From positions 1,116,001-1,180,000 of the forward strand of contig NZ_CP036537.1 of assembly GCF_021184025.1 (NCBI RefSeq): a stretch of 64,000 nucleotides of DNA, in the 5' to 3' direction. Source of the stretch: Rhodopseudomonas boonkerdii. Its GTDB lineage: Bacteria; Pseudomonadota; Alphaproteobacteria; Rhizobiales; Xanthobacteraceae. Positions 44,097 through 52,587 of this stretch are shown piece after piece (position 1 is the stretch's first letter; each line of letters starts with the position of its first letter). The notes below the pieces were generated by a model, which saw nothing but the letters and a program-made list of their open reading frames with translations, was not told the origin of the DNA and did no database searches. A program made the translations under genes and the position numbers.

Positions 44097-45008
44097 TCAC
44101 AGGCGGGCATGGAATGCGCGAACGATGGCCGCGCATTCTTCGGGTTTCTCCATCTGCATGAAGTGGGTGGCGTCCTTCACCGTGGTGAAGGCAAAGCCGC
44201 CATCGCGCGCAAAGGCACTTTCGATCGCCATGAAGGGGCTGGTGCCGGTCTTCGGCTCTCCTGCGACGAGCTGCACGGGGATCCTGATTCCGCACATCCG
44301 TTCCCATGCGCCCTCGACATCCTGCATGGCGAAGATGCTGGCCTCGAATTCGCGCGCGCAGGCCAGTTCGAAGAGTTGCTTGTCGACATTCCAGCGCAGG
44401 GTCGAGGCCGCGAGGGCCTGCAATCCGGCATCGTCGACGCCAGCGAAGGCCGAGCTGCGGCGGTATGAGTCGAAAAGCTCCTGCACGGTGTTGAATTCAT
44501 AGCGGCGCTTGATCGCGCGCTCACCCAGCCGGTTGTTGTCGGCGCGGAAAATCTCGAACTCCGGATAGTGCTGCGGTGGTTTGGCCGGTGGCTCGAAGCC
44601 GACGATGCCGATCCAGGGCGACTCGTATTCGGATGCGTGCAGCAATGTGGTGAGTGCGCTCATGGAATGAAAGGCACCAAGGCTTGGCGCTGCGCCGATC
44701 TCGCTTGCGATACCTCGCATGATCGCATGATAGTCGCGTATCAGCTGCGGCCAGACATGCGGGATCGGCTTGGTGTACGGGCTGCTGCGACCATGATGGC
44801 GAAAGTCGAACACGACGGTTTCGTAGTCACCGATGAAGAGTTGCCAGAAACTCCGGAAGGCATCGGCGGCTAGGCCGTTACCGTGGCTGCAGATCACCCG
44901 CGGACCACTTCCGTATACGCGCACGCTTGCGCTGGCGCCGTCCTCAAGCACAACGTCGAATGCATGCTTCTCGACCGGAAAGACCGGAGCGGAGGGGACG
45001 TACGTCAT
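44097..45008 (-). CDS. Alpha/beta hydrolase
   Basis: A 303-residue cytosolic alpha/beta-fold hydrolase. The oxyanion region RVICSHGNGLAADAFRSFW and strand VVFDFRHHGRSSPY are typical. The nucleophile elbow appears as GAFHSMSALTTLLHA, with Ser in G-x-H-S-M. The acid and histidine come later, the latter in TVKDATHFMQME. The nucleophile motif lacks the usual second glycine, so activity needs checking. Substrate unknown. It stands alone next to a repeat. Confidence 0.85.
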   Translation of the reverse strand: MTYVPSAPVFPVEKHAFDVVLEDGASASVRVYGSGPRVICSHGNGLAADAFRSFWQLFIGDYETVVFDFRHHGRSSPYTKPIPHVWPQLIRDYHAIMRGIASEIGAAPSLGAFHSMSALTTLLHASEYESPWIGIVGFEPPAKPPQHYPEFEIFRADNNRLGERAIKRRYEFNTVQELFDSYRRSSAFAGVDDAGLQALAASTLRWNVDKQLFELACAREFEASIFAMQDVEGAWERMCGIRIPVQLVAGEPKTGTSPFMAIESAFARDGGFAFTTVKDATHFMQMEKPEECAAIVRAFHARL

Positions 45009-45164
45009 ATCGCGGAGAACCTGTCATCGTGGAGCGAAAGGCGAGGCCGTCGATTGCTTGGCCGGATCGCAGAGTTCCGCTCTGCCGCTCCCCATCAGTC
45101 GCAAGGCCTCCGCAGGATACAAAGCACAGAAGAGGGGTTCAAGCCGCGCGGGGTCATACCGGCT

Positions 45165-46433
45165 CTACGCTGCCGGACGGACAATGGCGACCCGACCGTC
45201 GAGGGAAATCGTAGCATGGCCATCGGTTACCGGCATACGCTGCCACTGGCTGCCATCGTTGGGGCGATTGAACGACAGCGAGGTGATGCGGCCTTCCACG
45301 GCGATATCGACTGGTTCCGCGGCGACGGCGATATCCTCGGCTTTCGCCACATCCCAGCAACGTACGGCCCGCCAGACGGCGAGCACGGGCTGTCCCTGCG
45401 CATCCCGAAACGCGATGTGCCTGATTTCGAGCGAGCGAGTGGTAACGCGGAGCGGTTGATCGTCTCCCGCGCGATGTGCGCCTTGCAGCGCTGAAAGCAG
45501 ATGTCTGACGGCGTGATAGCCGGGTTTCGGGGTGCCGTCATTACGAACCAGGCCCCAGTGATGTTCGCCCTCGTTCGGATCGGTGCCGCCATCACAGAAC
45601 TCGTAGAGAAAGGTGCGCAGGATGCCGGAGCGAAAATTGTTGAGCAGCAGCCGCGGCAGATAGATGCCGGCGGCGATCTCGCCGACGGTAGCGCTGCCGG
45701 GCTTGACCACCGTGCAATAGCCGCACTCGGTTACGACGGCCGGCGCACCGGGCTTGAAGGCGTCGCGCATGTTCTGGAGATACCAGGCGACTGCGGCGTA
45801 ATCGTCGGAGGTCTCGGGTTCCTGCCCTCCCTGTACATAAGAATGGATGGCGACGGCATCGCTGTACGGGCTGGCCGGCCGCAACAGTGCCACATCCGCT
45901 GGCTTCCAATTGAGCACGCTGGGTGACAACAGCGGCAACTGTTCGGCGGTGTAATGCGCGCGCAGCGCCTGATGGACTTCGCGCTGATAAGCAACGACGA
46001 CATTGCTCCAGCCAGGTTTCGCCAGCGGCAGCGACATGAACCATGGGCTGTCGCCTTCATTCTGGCCTTCCATCGCCGAAATGCGCTCGATGCCGAGCGC
46101 ATCGAGATAAGCCATCATCTCGGGAACGGTGTTGGTCGCCGGCGACACCAGGATATTGAACAGGACGTTCGAACGCTCATTCAGCATACGCCAACGGGCG
46201 AGGTCGTTGCTCGGACGGAGCTCGTCACGCAGATGGCGAATGCCTGATGTCGCCAGCAGGCCATGAAAACGATCGAAGTTCGAGGCGTAAGGCTCGCTGC
46301 CGATATGGACGTTGACGCCAACGCTGTCGGTGAACAGGTCCGACGGGCCGGGGAGCGGCGCGGCGACGGCTGGGCCGACCAGCAGCGCGGCTGCCGAACC
46401 GGCCAGAAACTTCCGGCGATTGAATGCCGTCAT
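45165..46433 (-). CDS. Exported glycoside-hydrolase-like (TIM-barrel) protein
   Basis: A 422-residue protein with a twin-arginine-like signal (NRRKFLAGSAAALLVGPAVA). The body resembles clan GH-A glycosidases: GIRHLRDELRP, SAMEGQNEGDSPWF (acid/base Glu in a N-E motif) and VVTECGYCTV (second Glu), followed by LYEFCDGGTDPNEGEHHWGLVRNDGTPKPGYHAVRHLLSAL, the typical end of the barrel. A small beta domain follows. It probably cleaves an extracellular polysaccharide, and lies divergently from an acyltransferase gene. Confidence 0.72.
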   Translation of the reverse strand: MTAFNRRKFLAGSAAALLVGPAVAAPLPGPSDLFTDSVGVNVHIGSEPYASNFDRFHGLLATSGIRHLRDELRPSNDLARWRMLNERSNVLFNILVSPATNTVPEMMAYLDALGIERISAMEGQNEGDSPWFMSLPLAKPGWSNVVVAYQREVHQALRAHYTAEQLPLLSPSVLNWKPADVALLRPASPYSDAVAIHSYVQGGQEPETSDDYAAVAWYLQNMRDAFKPGAPAVVTECGYCTVVKPGSATVGEIAAGIYLPRLLLNNFRSGILRTFLYEFCDGGTDPNEGEHHWGLVRNDGTPKPGYHAVRHLLSALQGAHRAGDDQPLRVTTRSLEIRHIAFRDAQGQPVLAVWRAVRCWDVAKAEDIAVAAEPVDIAVEGRITSLSFNRPNDGSQWQRMPVTDGHATISLDGRVAIVRPAA

Positions 46434-46567
46434 GCCGATCTCGCGCTCCCGTATGCCGTGCCGCCGCAAGCCTATTGGAAATCTCAAGAAGATTTAAGGA
46501 TCGTTAGGATTTGGTCCGCTAGCCTCACCTAAAGTTGTAGATACGCAACCTCGCCTCGTGGGGAGCG

Positions 46568-47734
46568 ATGAAGACCCTCGGCTCAGTCTTGGACGAACAG
46601 AGTGGCTTCGGGCAGGGTTTTGATTTCCTGCGTATATTCCTGGCCACCGGGATCATCGCGTCGCATACGGCGCAGCTCAGCGGCCATTCCGATCTGGCGC
46701 AAGGTTCGGTCTTTTGGTTTGTCGAGAACATGCTTGTGCCGATGTTCTTTGCGCTCAGCGGCTTCCTTGTCGCCGGGAGCAGCACGCGTCTCAGTCCACG
46801 TAGTTTCCTGCTAAATCGGATGGCACGCATCGTTCCGGCGTTGGCCGTCGATATCGTATTTGCGGCCCTGATCATCGGCCCTCTCGTCACCACGCTGCCG
46901 TTGCAAGCCTATTTTTCTGATCCGATGTTTCACAGCTATTTTCTGAACATCATCGGTTCGATTCACTTTGACTTGCCCGGTGTATTCCAGGGCAACCCGT
47001 CGAAGAACGTCAATGGCGCGCTGTGGACCGTGCCGTTCGAGATCTGCTGCTATGTGGTTCTGGTCGGGCTGATGGTGTCCGGAGCCATGAAAGACGCCAA
47101 GTGGATCACATGGCTCACTCTCGGCGTCCTGATCGCAGGGGTCACGTTGCGGGCGATGGGACCGGGCCTTGCCAGCGGTGAGCCCTCCTTGCTCAAAGTC
47201 GCGGCTCTGAACCTGTTCGGCCAGCGATCGTCACTGCTGCTGCAGTCATTCCTGATCGGCGTGTGTCTCTACCTGCATCGCTATTCCATCCCCTTCTCCA
47301 GCCGGGCAACGCTCGGCCTGACCGGCGGGGCGGTGCTGATCGGTGTTGTCGGCGACGCCCACGGGGTGCTCAGCCACCCGGCTGCGGACGCCATCCTGCT
47401 TCCGCTGGTCGTCTATCTGACGGTCGCGATCGGCCTGTCGCGCGTGCCGCCGATTCCGGGATTTGGCGGCGGGGACTACTCGTATGGCCTCTATCTCTAC
47501 CACGTGCCGTTTATGCAATTGCTGATCCACGTCTTTCCGAACGCATGGACTGGCACTTGGTGGTGGACGTTGTTCTTCGTCGGTTTTCCCGTCTCGTTGG
47601 CAGCGGCCATGATCTCATGGCACCTCGTCGAATATCCCGTGCTGAAACTGAGGAGGTCGTTCGTCATCAGGCATAGGCCCGAAGAAACCGCGAACGGCAG
47701 GCAGATTCCTGCGGTCCTCCCGGAGGCAAGGTGA
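46568..47734 (+). CDS. Membrane acyltransferase, family 3 (OafA/ExoZ-like)
   Basis: A 388-residue integral membrane protein with about ten helices. The family start FGQGFDFLRIFLATGIIASHTAQL holds the catalytic-region histidine, and ALSGFLVAGSSTRLSPRSFLLNRMARIVPALAVD is the conserved RxxR(I)xP segment. The late GGGDYSYGLYLYHVPFMQLL and HLVEYPVLKLRR are also typical. These enzymes acetylate or otherwise acylate polysaccharides. GGGGAGCG precedes the ATG. Divergent from the glycosidase-like gene by about 130 bases. Confidence 0.92.
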   Translation: MKTLGSVLDEQSGFGQGFDFLRIFLATGIIASHTAQLSGHSDLAQGSVFWFVENMLVPMFFALSGFLVAGSSTRLSPRSFLLNRMARIVPALAVDIVFAALIIGPLVTTLPLQAYFSDPMFHSYFLNIIGSIHFDLPGVFQGNPSKNVNGALWTVPFEICCYVVLVGLMVSGAMKDAKWITWLTLGVLIAGVTLRAMGPGLASGEPSLLKVAALNLFGQRSSLLLQSFLIGVCLYLHRYSIPFSSRATLGLTGGAVLIGVVGDAHGVLSHPAADAILLPLVVYLTVAIGLSRVPPIPGFGGGDYSYGLYLYHVPFMQLLIHVFPNAWTGTWWWTLFFVGFPVSLAAAMISWHLVEYPVLKLRRSFVIRHRPEETANGRQIPAVLPEAR

Positions 47735-47887
47735 TCGCCGAAGCGCAGTTTCGCTCGACAAATAATTGATTCGTCGCACGCTGCATTGGTGGAGTTTGGG
47801 CGCTTAGAGAAGGCTCATTCGCGTCATGAGCGGTTATGGAACAGTGTTTCCTGAAAACGCATATTCAGAACTGTAAGTAGGAAGTTT

Positions 47888-47921
47888 GTTGCCGCGCACC
47901 GGCTACAGAGTGCGCGACAAC
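47888..47921 (-). terminator. Stem-loop after ABC binding-protein gene
   Basis: GTTGCCGCGCAC (47888-47899) pairs with GTGCGCGACAAC (47910-47921) with one mismatch and a 10-base loop. It lies 7 bases past the stop of the minus-strand gene at 47928. There is no U-run, so it may act by stabilising the mRNA end or with Rho. Confidence 0.6.
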
Positions 47922-47927
47922 TCAACT

Positions 47928-48989
47928 TCAGGGCTTGAAAACGAAGCCCGGTTTGATCGCCACATCTGCAGGAATGGGCTGCAGATCGGAAAATAGGTTC
48001 GGGTGAGTATTCATCACGTTGATGATGAACTTGGGTTCGATGTGCTTGTTCACATCGAACCCCGACTTGATCACGCCGAGCCGTTGCAGCGTATCCTGCG
48101 CCTTCCATAGCGCGCGATAGTTGTGAGCGGAAATGCGGCGGTCCACCTGCTGGATATTGTACTGCATCGCAGTCTCCGCCACATCGAGCTTCAACCCTGG
48201 AATCCAGCGCGTACCGATGGCTGCGGCCTGCTTGGGATTCTTGCGCATCCACTGGTCGGCCTCCGACACCGCTGCCAGGAATTTCTCGATCGTTGCCCCG
48301 TTCTTTTCCACCCAGGGCCGCAGCGCGATATTGAAGCCGAGATAGGAGATGACATCGCCGCCGCGGATGACCTCGATAGCGCCCGGCACGTCCTTCATGG
48401 CGATCACCGGTGCCGGGTCCCAGCACACAAACGCATCCACACCCTTGGCAAGCAACGCCACGCTCATCTCCGGCGGCGGCGTATTGATCAGCGTCACGTC
48501 GGTCGGCGCGAGGCCAGCCTTCTCGAGCAAGCCGAGAATGTAGAGATGGTTGATCGTGCCGAATGAGGTTGCTATTTTTTTGCCCTTGAGACTTTTCAAG
48601 TCGCCTTTGACGATTCCAGAATCGCCGTTGGCGATGAGGGCGAGCGTGGCATCGGATCCGAGCTTCGTAGCGTTGCCGCTGAAGTTGCCGAGGAAAACGA
48701 GATCCATATTGCGTAGAATAGCGCCGATGGCTGGTACGCCAGCTTGCACCATATCTGTTTCACCCGCCTGCAAGGCATTGAGCGCGTCGACGCCGGTGGC
48801 GTATGGGCGGGCGATGGTTACGTCGAGCCCGTGCTTTTCGAAGAAACCACGCTCCAGTGCAATCGGCAGCGCCAGCATGTCCACGGCTGCCACCATACCG
48901 ACCTTGAGTTTTACGGGATCCTTGGCTTGCGCTATGGCCAGTGACGGCAACAGCAACAAGGCGCAGAGCAGCATCGCAATTCGTCGCAT
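47928..48989 (-). CDS. NitT/TauT-type ABC transporter substrate-binding protein
   Basis: A 353-residue exported protein with a Sec signal (IAMLLCALLLLPSLAIAQA). The mature domain follows the NMT1/TauA pattern: KVGMVAAVDMLALPIALERGFFEKHGLDVTIARPYATGVDALNALQAGETDMVQAG, KSLKGKKIATSFGTINHLYILGLLEKAG, and DAFVCWDPAP. AGGAGG precedes the start. It is the last gene of the GntR-led operon with permeases and ATPase, so it should be the periplasmic receptor for that importer; the ligand is unknown. Confidence 0.92.
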   Translation of the reverse strand: MRRIAMLLCALLLLPSLAIAQAKDPVKLKVGMVAAVDMLALPIALERGFFEKHGLDVTIARPYATGVDALNALQAGETDMVQAGVPAIGAILRNMDLVFLGNFSGNATKLGSDATLALIANGDSGIVKGDLKSLKGKKIATSFGTINHLYILGLLEKAGLAPTDVTLINTPPPEMSVALLAKGVDAFVCWDPAPVIAMKDVPGAIEVIRGGDVISYLGFNIALRPWVEKNGATIEKFLAAVSEADQWMRKNPKQAAAIGTRWIPGLKLDVAETAMQYNIQQVDRRISAHNYRALWKAQDTLQRLGVIKSGFDVNKHIEPKFIINVMNTHPNLFSDLQPIPADVAIKPGFVFKP

Positions 48990-48993
48990 TTGG

Positions 48994-49317
48994 TCATCCT
49001 CCTGGTTGAAGAGGCTCGACGCGCGTAACCCAGTAAGGCCGGGCGACGGTCGTCAAGTCCGCTCGTTTCACTCCCCGAACTTCAATGGATTTTTCTTGTG
49101 TTCCGGATACCCGGCCGTACGTCTGCATCAGCTGAACGTGGAAACGTTCAGGTTCGAACGGCAGCACGACGAGGATATTCACCTTTTCCGGGCCGCCGGC
49201 GAAGTTCGCGATCTTTTGGGAGGCAGCGACTGTCAGCCAGAGCTGCCAGGCCGTATAGCTGACCGCTACCGCGATCAGGATGTGCGCCTTTCTTGATCGA
49301 AGGGCATCTTTCAACAT
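48994..49317 (-). CDS. Small membrane-anchored protein inside ABC operon
   Basis: A 107-residue protein with one N-terminal membrane helix (AHILIAVAVSYTAWQLWLTVA) followed by a periplasmic-looking domain (EKVNILVVLPFEPERFHVQLMQTYGRVSGTQ ... VRGVKRADLTTVARPYWVTRVEPL). It starts four bases after the ATPase gene stop and ends 5 bases before the receptor start, so it is an integral operon member. No family is recognised. It could be an accessory anchor for the receptor; no direct evidence. Confidence 0.7.
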   Translation of the reverse strand: MLKDALRSRKAHILIAVAVSYTAWQLWLTVAASQKIANFAGGPEKVNILVVLPFEPERFHVQLMQTYGRVSGTQEKSIEVRGVKRADLTTVARPYWVTRVEPLQPGG

Positions 49318-49320
49318 GGC

Positions 49321-50079
49321 TCAGGCCGACCGCACGAGTTGAAGAACGCGACCCGACAACTCTTTGAACTGCGCATCATCGTTCAGCGCGTCCCATGATC
49401 GCGGCCGTGGCAAGTCCACGTCGATTTCCTCAAGCACGCGTCCCTTCGACAGCGCGATGACCCTGTTGGCCAGAAACACGGCCTCCGCGACATCATGCGT
49501 GATGAAGATGACGGTCGGCCGCTTCTCCTGCCAGATGCGCGTCAGTTCTTCCTGGAGCGTCATCCGAGTCTGGGCGTCGACGCTCGCGAACGGCTCGTCC
49601 ATCAACAGAACATCCGGCTCGTTCGCCAGGGCACGCACCACGCCGACACGCTGCTGCATGCCGCCCGACAATTCGGCGGGATACCGCCCGGCCGCCTCGG
49701 TCAGTTTGGCGAGCGCCAGATATTCATGCGCGATCTTCTCGCGTTCGGCCCTGCGGACGCCGCGCATCTTCGGGCCGAAGGCGACATTCTCGAGCACGGT
49801 TCGCCATGGGAACAGGGCAAAAGACTGAAAGACCACGCCGCGGTCGGGGCCCGGTCCGTTTACCGGGCGGCCGCCAACCAGGATCTCACCGCCGGTGTGC
49901 GGAATGAAGCCCGCGATCATGTTGAGTATCGTCGTCTTGCCGCAGCCCGAGGGTCCGACGATGCAGACGAATTCTCCCTGCTCCACGTTCAATGACACAT
50001 CATGCACTGCGGTAACGTTGATGCCGGCATAGGGGTCGAAATACGTCTTCGACAAATTACGGATCGTTAGATTCTTCAT
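49321..50079 (-). CDS. ABC transporter ATP-binding protein (SsuB/TauB type)
   Basis: A 252-residue ATPase. Motifs: Walker A GPSGCGKTT, Q-loop VFQSFALFPWRTVLENVAFG, signature LSGGMQQRVGVVRALA, Walker B VLLMDEPFASVDAQTR and switch FITHDVAEAV. The ATG at 50079 overlaps the stop of the upstream permease (ATGA), so translation is coupled. It powers the two adjacent permeases of the NitT/TauT class. Confidence 0.95.
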   Translation of the reverse strand: MKNLTIRNLSKTYFDPYAGINVTAVHDVSLNVEQGEFVCIVGPSGCGKTTILNMIAGFIPHTGGEILVGGRPVNGPGPDRGVVFQSFALFPWRTVLENVAFGPKMRGVRRAEREKIAHEYLALAKLTEAAGRYPAELSGGMQQRVGVVRALANEPDVLLMDEPFASVDAQTRMTLQEELTRIWQEKRPTVIFITHDVAEAVFLANRVIALSKGRVLEEIDVDLPRPRSWDALNDDAQFKELSGRVLQLVRSA

Positions 50080-50885
50080 CGCGTTACTAGCCCCCACCGC
50101 TGTCCGGTAGCTCGCTCGATCGGTGCCAGTATCCAGCTGTCGACGATGTACCAGAGAATTCCCAGGATGATCATGCCGAGCAGGATCTCGACGACCGACC
50201 CGGAGCGGCGCGCGTCGAACATGAGAAACCCGATGCCGCTGGTACCAACGATAATTTCGGTTGCGATCAGAGCGCGCCAGCCGTAACCGAGCCCGTTGCG
50301 CAGGCCGGTCACGATGTTAGGCAGCGCTCCAGGCAACACCACCTCCCACAACATGCGAATGCGCGAGGCACCAAGGCTCTGAGCGGCGCGATGCAAGGTG
50401 ATGGGGATTGAGCGCACGCCCAGCACCGTGTTCAGGACGACCGGAAAGATCACCGTGTAGACGATGACGACCGTGATGGTCGTGAGGCCATAGCCGAACC
50501 AGATCACGAGGATCGGCAGCCAGGCGATATCGCCGATGGCCTGAAAGAACAGAAGCAGCGGCCACAGCGCCGTGCGCGCGCGCTGGCTCAGACCGATCAG
50601 GATTCCGAGAGGAATGCCGAGAGCGATGCCCCAGAACGCACCGACGGCCAGGCGCACCATGCTGTCCTGCAGGTACTCCGGCAGGATGCCTTGATAGACT
50701 AGCGAACGGAATGAGCCTACGACCTCCGCCGGTCCTGGCAGGAACACACGTGGAAATATTTGCAGCTCTGTGACGATCCACCAGGCTGCGATCACCGGAA
50801 TGAAAGGCGCGAAGGAGCCGATCGACGGCCAGCGCGCCATCAGTCGTACGCAGTAACCCCAAATCCTGAGAAGAAACTGGTTCAT
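50076..50885 (-). CDS. ABC transporter permease (first-listed, NitT/TauT class)
   Basis: A 269-residue membrane protein with about six helices. The EAA-type cytoplasmic loop is seen as LHRAAQSLGASRIRMLWEVVLPGALPNIVTGLRNGLGYGWRALIATEI. It overlaps both neighbours (ATGA with the ATPase, four bases with the second permease). It is a paralogue of the permease at 50882-51658, and the two probably form a heterodimer. Confidence 0.94.
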   Translation of the reverse strand: MNQFLLRIWGYCVRLMARWPSIGSFAPFIPVIAAWWIVTELQIFPRVFLPGPAEVVGSFRSLVYQGILPEYLQDSMVRLAVGAFWGIALGIPLGILIGLSQRARTALWPLLLFFQAIGDIAWLPILVIWFGYGLTTITVVIVYTVIFPVVLNTVLGVRSIPITLHRAAQSLGASRIRMLWEVVLPGALPNIVTGLRNGLGYGWRALIATEIIVGTSGIGFLMFDARRSGSVVEILLGMIILGILWYIVDSWILAPIERATGQRWGLVTR

Positions 50886-51658
50886 GCGCGCTGCACCATG
50901 CCCCAGCGTTCAATGGTGGCGCGTTCGATCGGTGCCAAGACCAGCCGGTCGAGCAGTAGCCAAAGCACGCCGATGACAATCATGCCGAGCACAATCACCT
51001 CGGTCTTATAGTAATCGCGCGCCACGAACAGCATGTAACCGAGGCCGACGTTCGTGGCGATCATCTCGGCTGCGATCAGCCCACGCCAGGCAAAGCCTAA
51101 GCCGGTGCGTATGCCTGTGACGATGTTAGGAAGCGCGCCTGGCAACAACACTTCGGTCAACATTGCCCAACGCCCAGCACCAAGCGATGCGGCCGCATTG
51201 CGCACGTGCAAGGGAATGGTCGATACGCCGAGCAGCGTGTTGTAGGTCACGATAAAGAACACGGCATTGAAGATGACGAAGGTAATGGCGCCGAAGCCAT
51301 AGCCGAACCATAGGGTGGCAATCGGGATCCATGCGATACCAGCCAGCACCGAGAAAAACCTGAACAAGGGTGTCAGGAAACCCGAGACGGTCGGACTGAC
51401 GCCCATAGCAACGCCCAGGGGAATGGCAACCAATAGCGCGAGCACCGTGCCGACGGCGACGCGCAACAGACTCGCACGTATGTGCTGAACAAGTGTTCCA
51501 TCCTGAATACCCTCAATTCCAGCCTGGACCACAGAGGAGAGGTGAGGAAAGATCCGAGGGTTGACGTCGAAGTAGGGGATAAGAACAGCCCAGAGAACGA
51601 GCAGCACTATAAAGGGAGCGCAAAACCAAAATGCCGAAGATGCTCTGTGCAGCATCAT
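50882..51658 (-). CDS. ABC transporter permease (second, NitT/TauT class)
   Basis: A 258-residue paralogue of the neighbouring permease: EAA loop VRNAAASLGAGRWAMLTEVLLPGALPNIVTGIRTGLGFAWRGLIAAEM, followed by GLGYMLFVARDYYKTEVIVLGMIVIG. It starts within the stop of the GntR regulator gene and ends overlapping the next permease, so the whole operon is tightly coupled. Confidence 0.94.
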   Translation of the reverse strand: MMLHRASSAFWFCAPFIVLLVLWAVLIPYFDVNPRIFPHLSSVVQAGIEGIQDGTLVQHIRASLLRVAVGTVLALLVAIPLGVAMGVSPTVSGFLTPLFRFFSVLAGIAWIPIATLWFGYGFGAITFVIFNAVFFIVTYNTLLGVSTIPLHVRNAAASLGAGRWAMLTEVLLPGALPNIVTGIRTGLGFAWRGLIAAEMIATNVGLGYMLFVARDYYKTEVIVLGMIVIGVLWLLLDRLVLAPIERATIERWGMVQRA

Positions 51659-52443
51659 GTCTGCCTCAGACTGCGAGTGCGGCTTAGCCGAGCATTCCGG
51701 CGGGAGGCGCCGACATTTTTTCTAGACAGTTTGGAGTGTGTGTAGCCAAGGACTCGCTCCATGGCTTTTCGGGCCTTATCTGCATCACCTTCTTCGATGG
51801 CACGGGCAGCAGTCGCGTGGTTGGGAAGGTTGCCCTCGAACCAGCCATCGATACTATCGACAGCGACCACAAATACCGCGCTCAGAATCGTGTCGATCGC
51901 GCCTCGAAAGCCCTGCAGCACCGGATTGTGCGTGGCGTCAAGAACGGCCAGATGAAATGCCTTGTCTGCAGCCGTTGCGGTAGCCTGATCGTTCGACGTT
52001 TCCATCGCTACGAGGGCTGCATTGATCCGCTGCCGGTCCTTCTTGGTGGCGCGCGTCGCAGCAAGCGCGGCAGCGGCAGGCTCAATGATCGAGCGCACTT
52101 CTTGAATGGCCAGCAGTAATTCGCGATCGAGTTTATCTTCCCCGACCAGCCAATTCAAAACGTCACGATCGAGCAGGCTCCAATCGCGCCGCGGCAACAC
52201 GTGAGTGCCATGGCGCGGCCGAACGCTGACGAGTCCTTTTCCTGAGAGCATTTTGATCGCCTCACGAACCACGCCGCGGCCGACGCCGAAGCGGATTTCG
52301 AGATCGCTTTCCGGAGGCAGTACCGTGCCTGCCGGGATAACCTCTTGAGCGATCTCGCGGCCGAGCGTCGTCAGCACCGCGTGAATGCGGCCTGGCTTCG
52401 AACGCTTCTCGGAGGATTTGACACGCTTGGTCAATCTGTTCAC
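51655..52443 (-). CDS. GntR-family regulator, FadR subfamily (FCD domain)
   Basis: A 262-residue DNA-binding protein. The winged helix is at residues 20-95 (GREIAQEVIPAGTVLPPESDLEIRFGVGRGVVREAIKMLSGKGLVSVRPRHGTHVLP). The FCD ligand domain follows, with AFHLAVLDATHNPVLQGF carrying the metal-binding Asp/His pattern and HATAARAIEEGDADKARKAMERVL. It heads the ABC operon and is divergent from the iron alcohol dehydrogenase, so it probably controls both in response to the imported compound. Confidence 0.93.
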   Translation of the reverse strand: MNRLTKRVKSSEKRSKPGRIHAVLTTLGREIAQEVIPAGTVLPPESDLEIRFGVGRGVVREAIKMLSGKGLVSVRPRHGTHVLPRRDWSLLDRDVLNWLVGEDKLDRELLLAIQEVRSIIEPAAAALAATRATKKDRQRINAALVAMETSNDQATATAADKAFHLAVLDATHNPVLQGFRGAIDTILSAVFVVAVDSIDGWFEGNLPNHATAARAIEEGDADKARKAMERVLGYTHSKLSRKNVGASRRNARLSRTRSLRQT

Positions 52444-52511
52444 TCCCGACCGCCGGCTCTTCGGCTGGCTAGTATGTTCAAGCCATACACCGATTTTGTT
52501 GCCGTCGCAAT

Positions 52512-52534
52512 CATCCGATGTTAAACATCCGATG
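52512..52534. promoter_or_regulatory. Candidate GntR operator: tandem CATCCGATG with central palindrome
   Basis: CATCCGATG occurs at 52512-52520 and again at 52526-52534. Between and overlapping them, GATGTTAAACATC (52517-52529) is a perfect 6-1-6 palindrome. It lies between the divergent GntR regulator and dehydrogenase genes, where a FadR-type operator would be expected. Confidence 0.65.
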
Positions 52535-52587
52535 AATAATAAAATGATTGCAGCGCAGCAATCTCCTCGGTCGCAAGGAGACGGACG

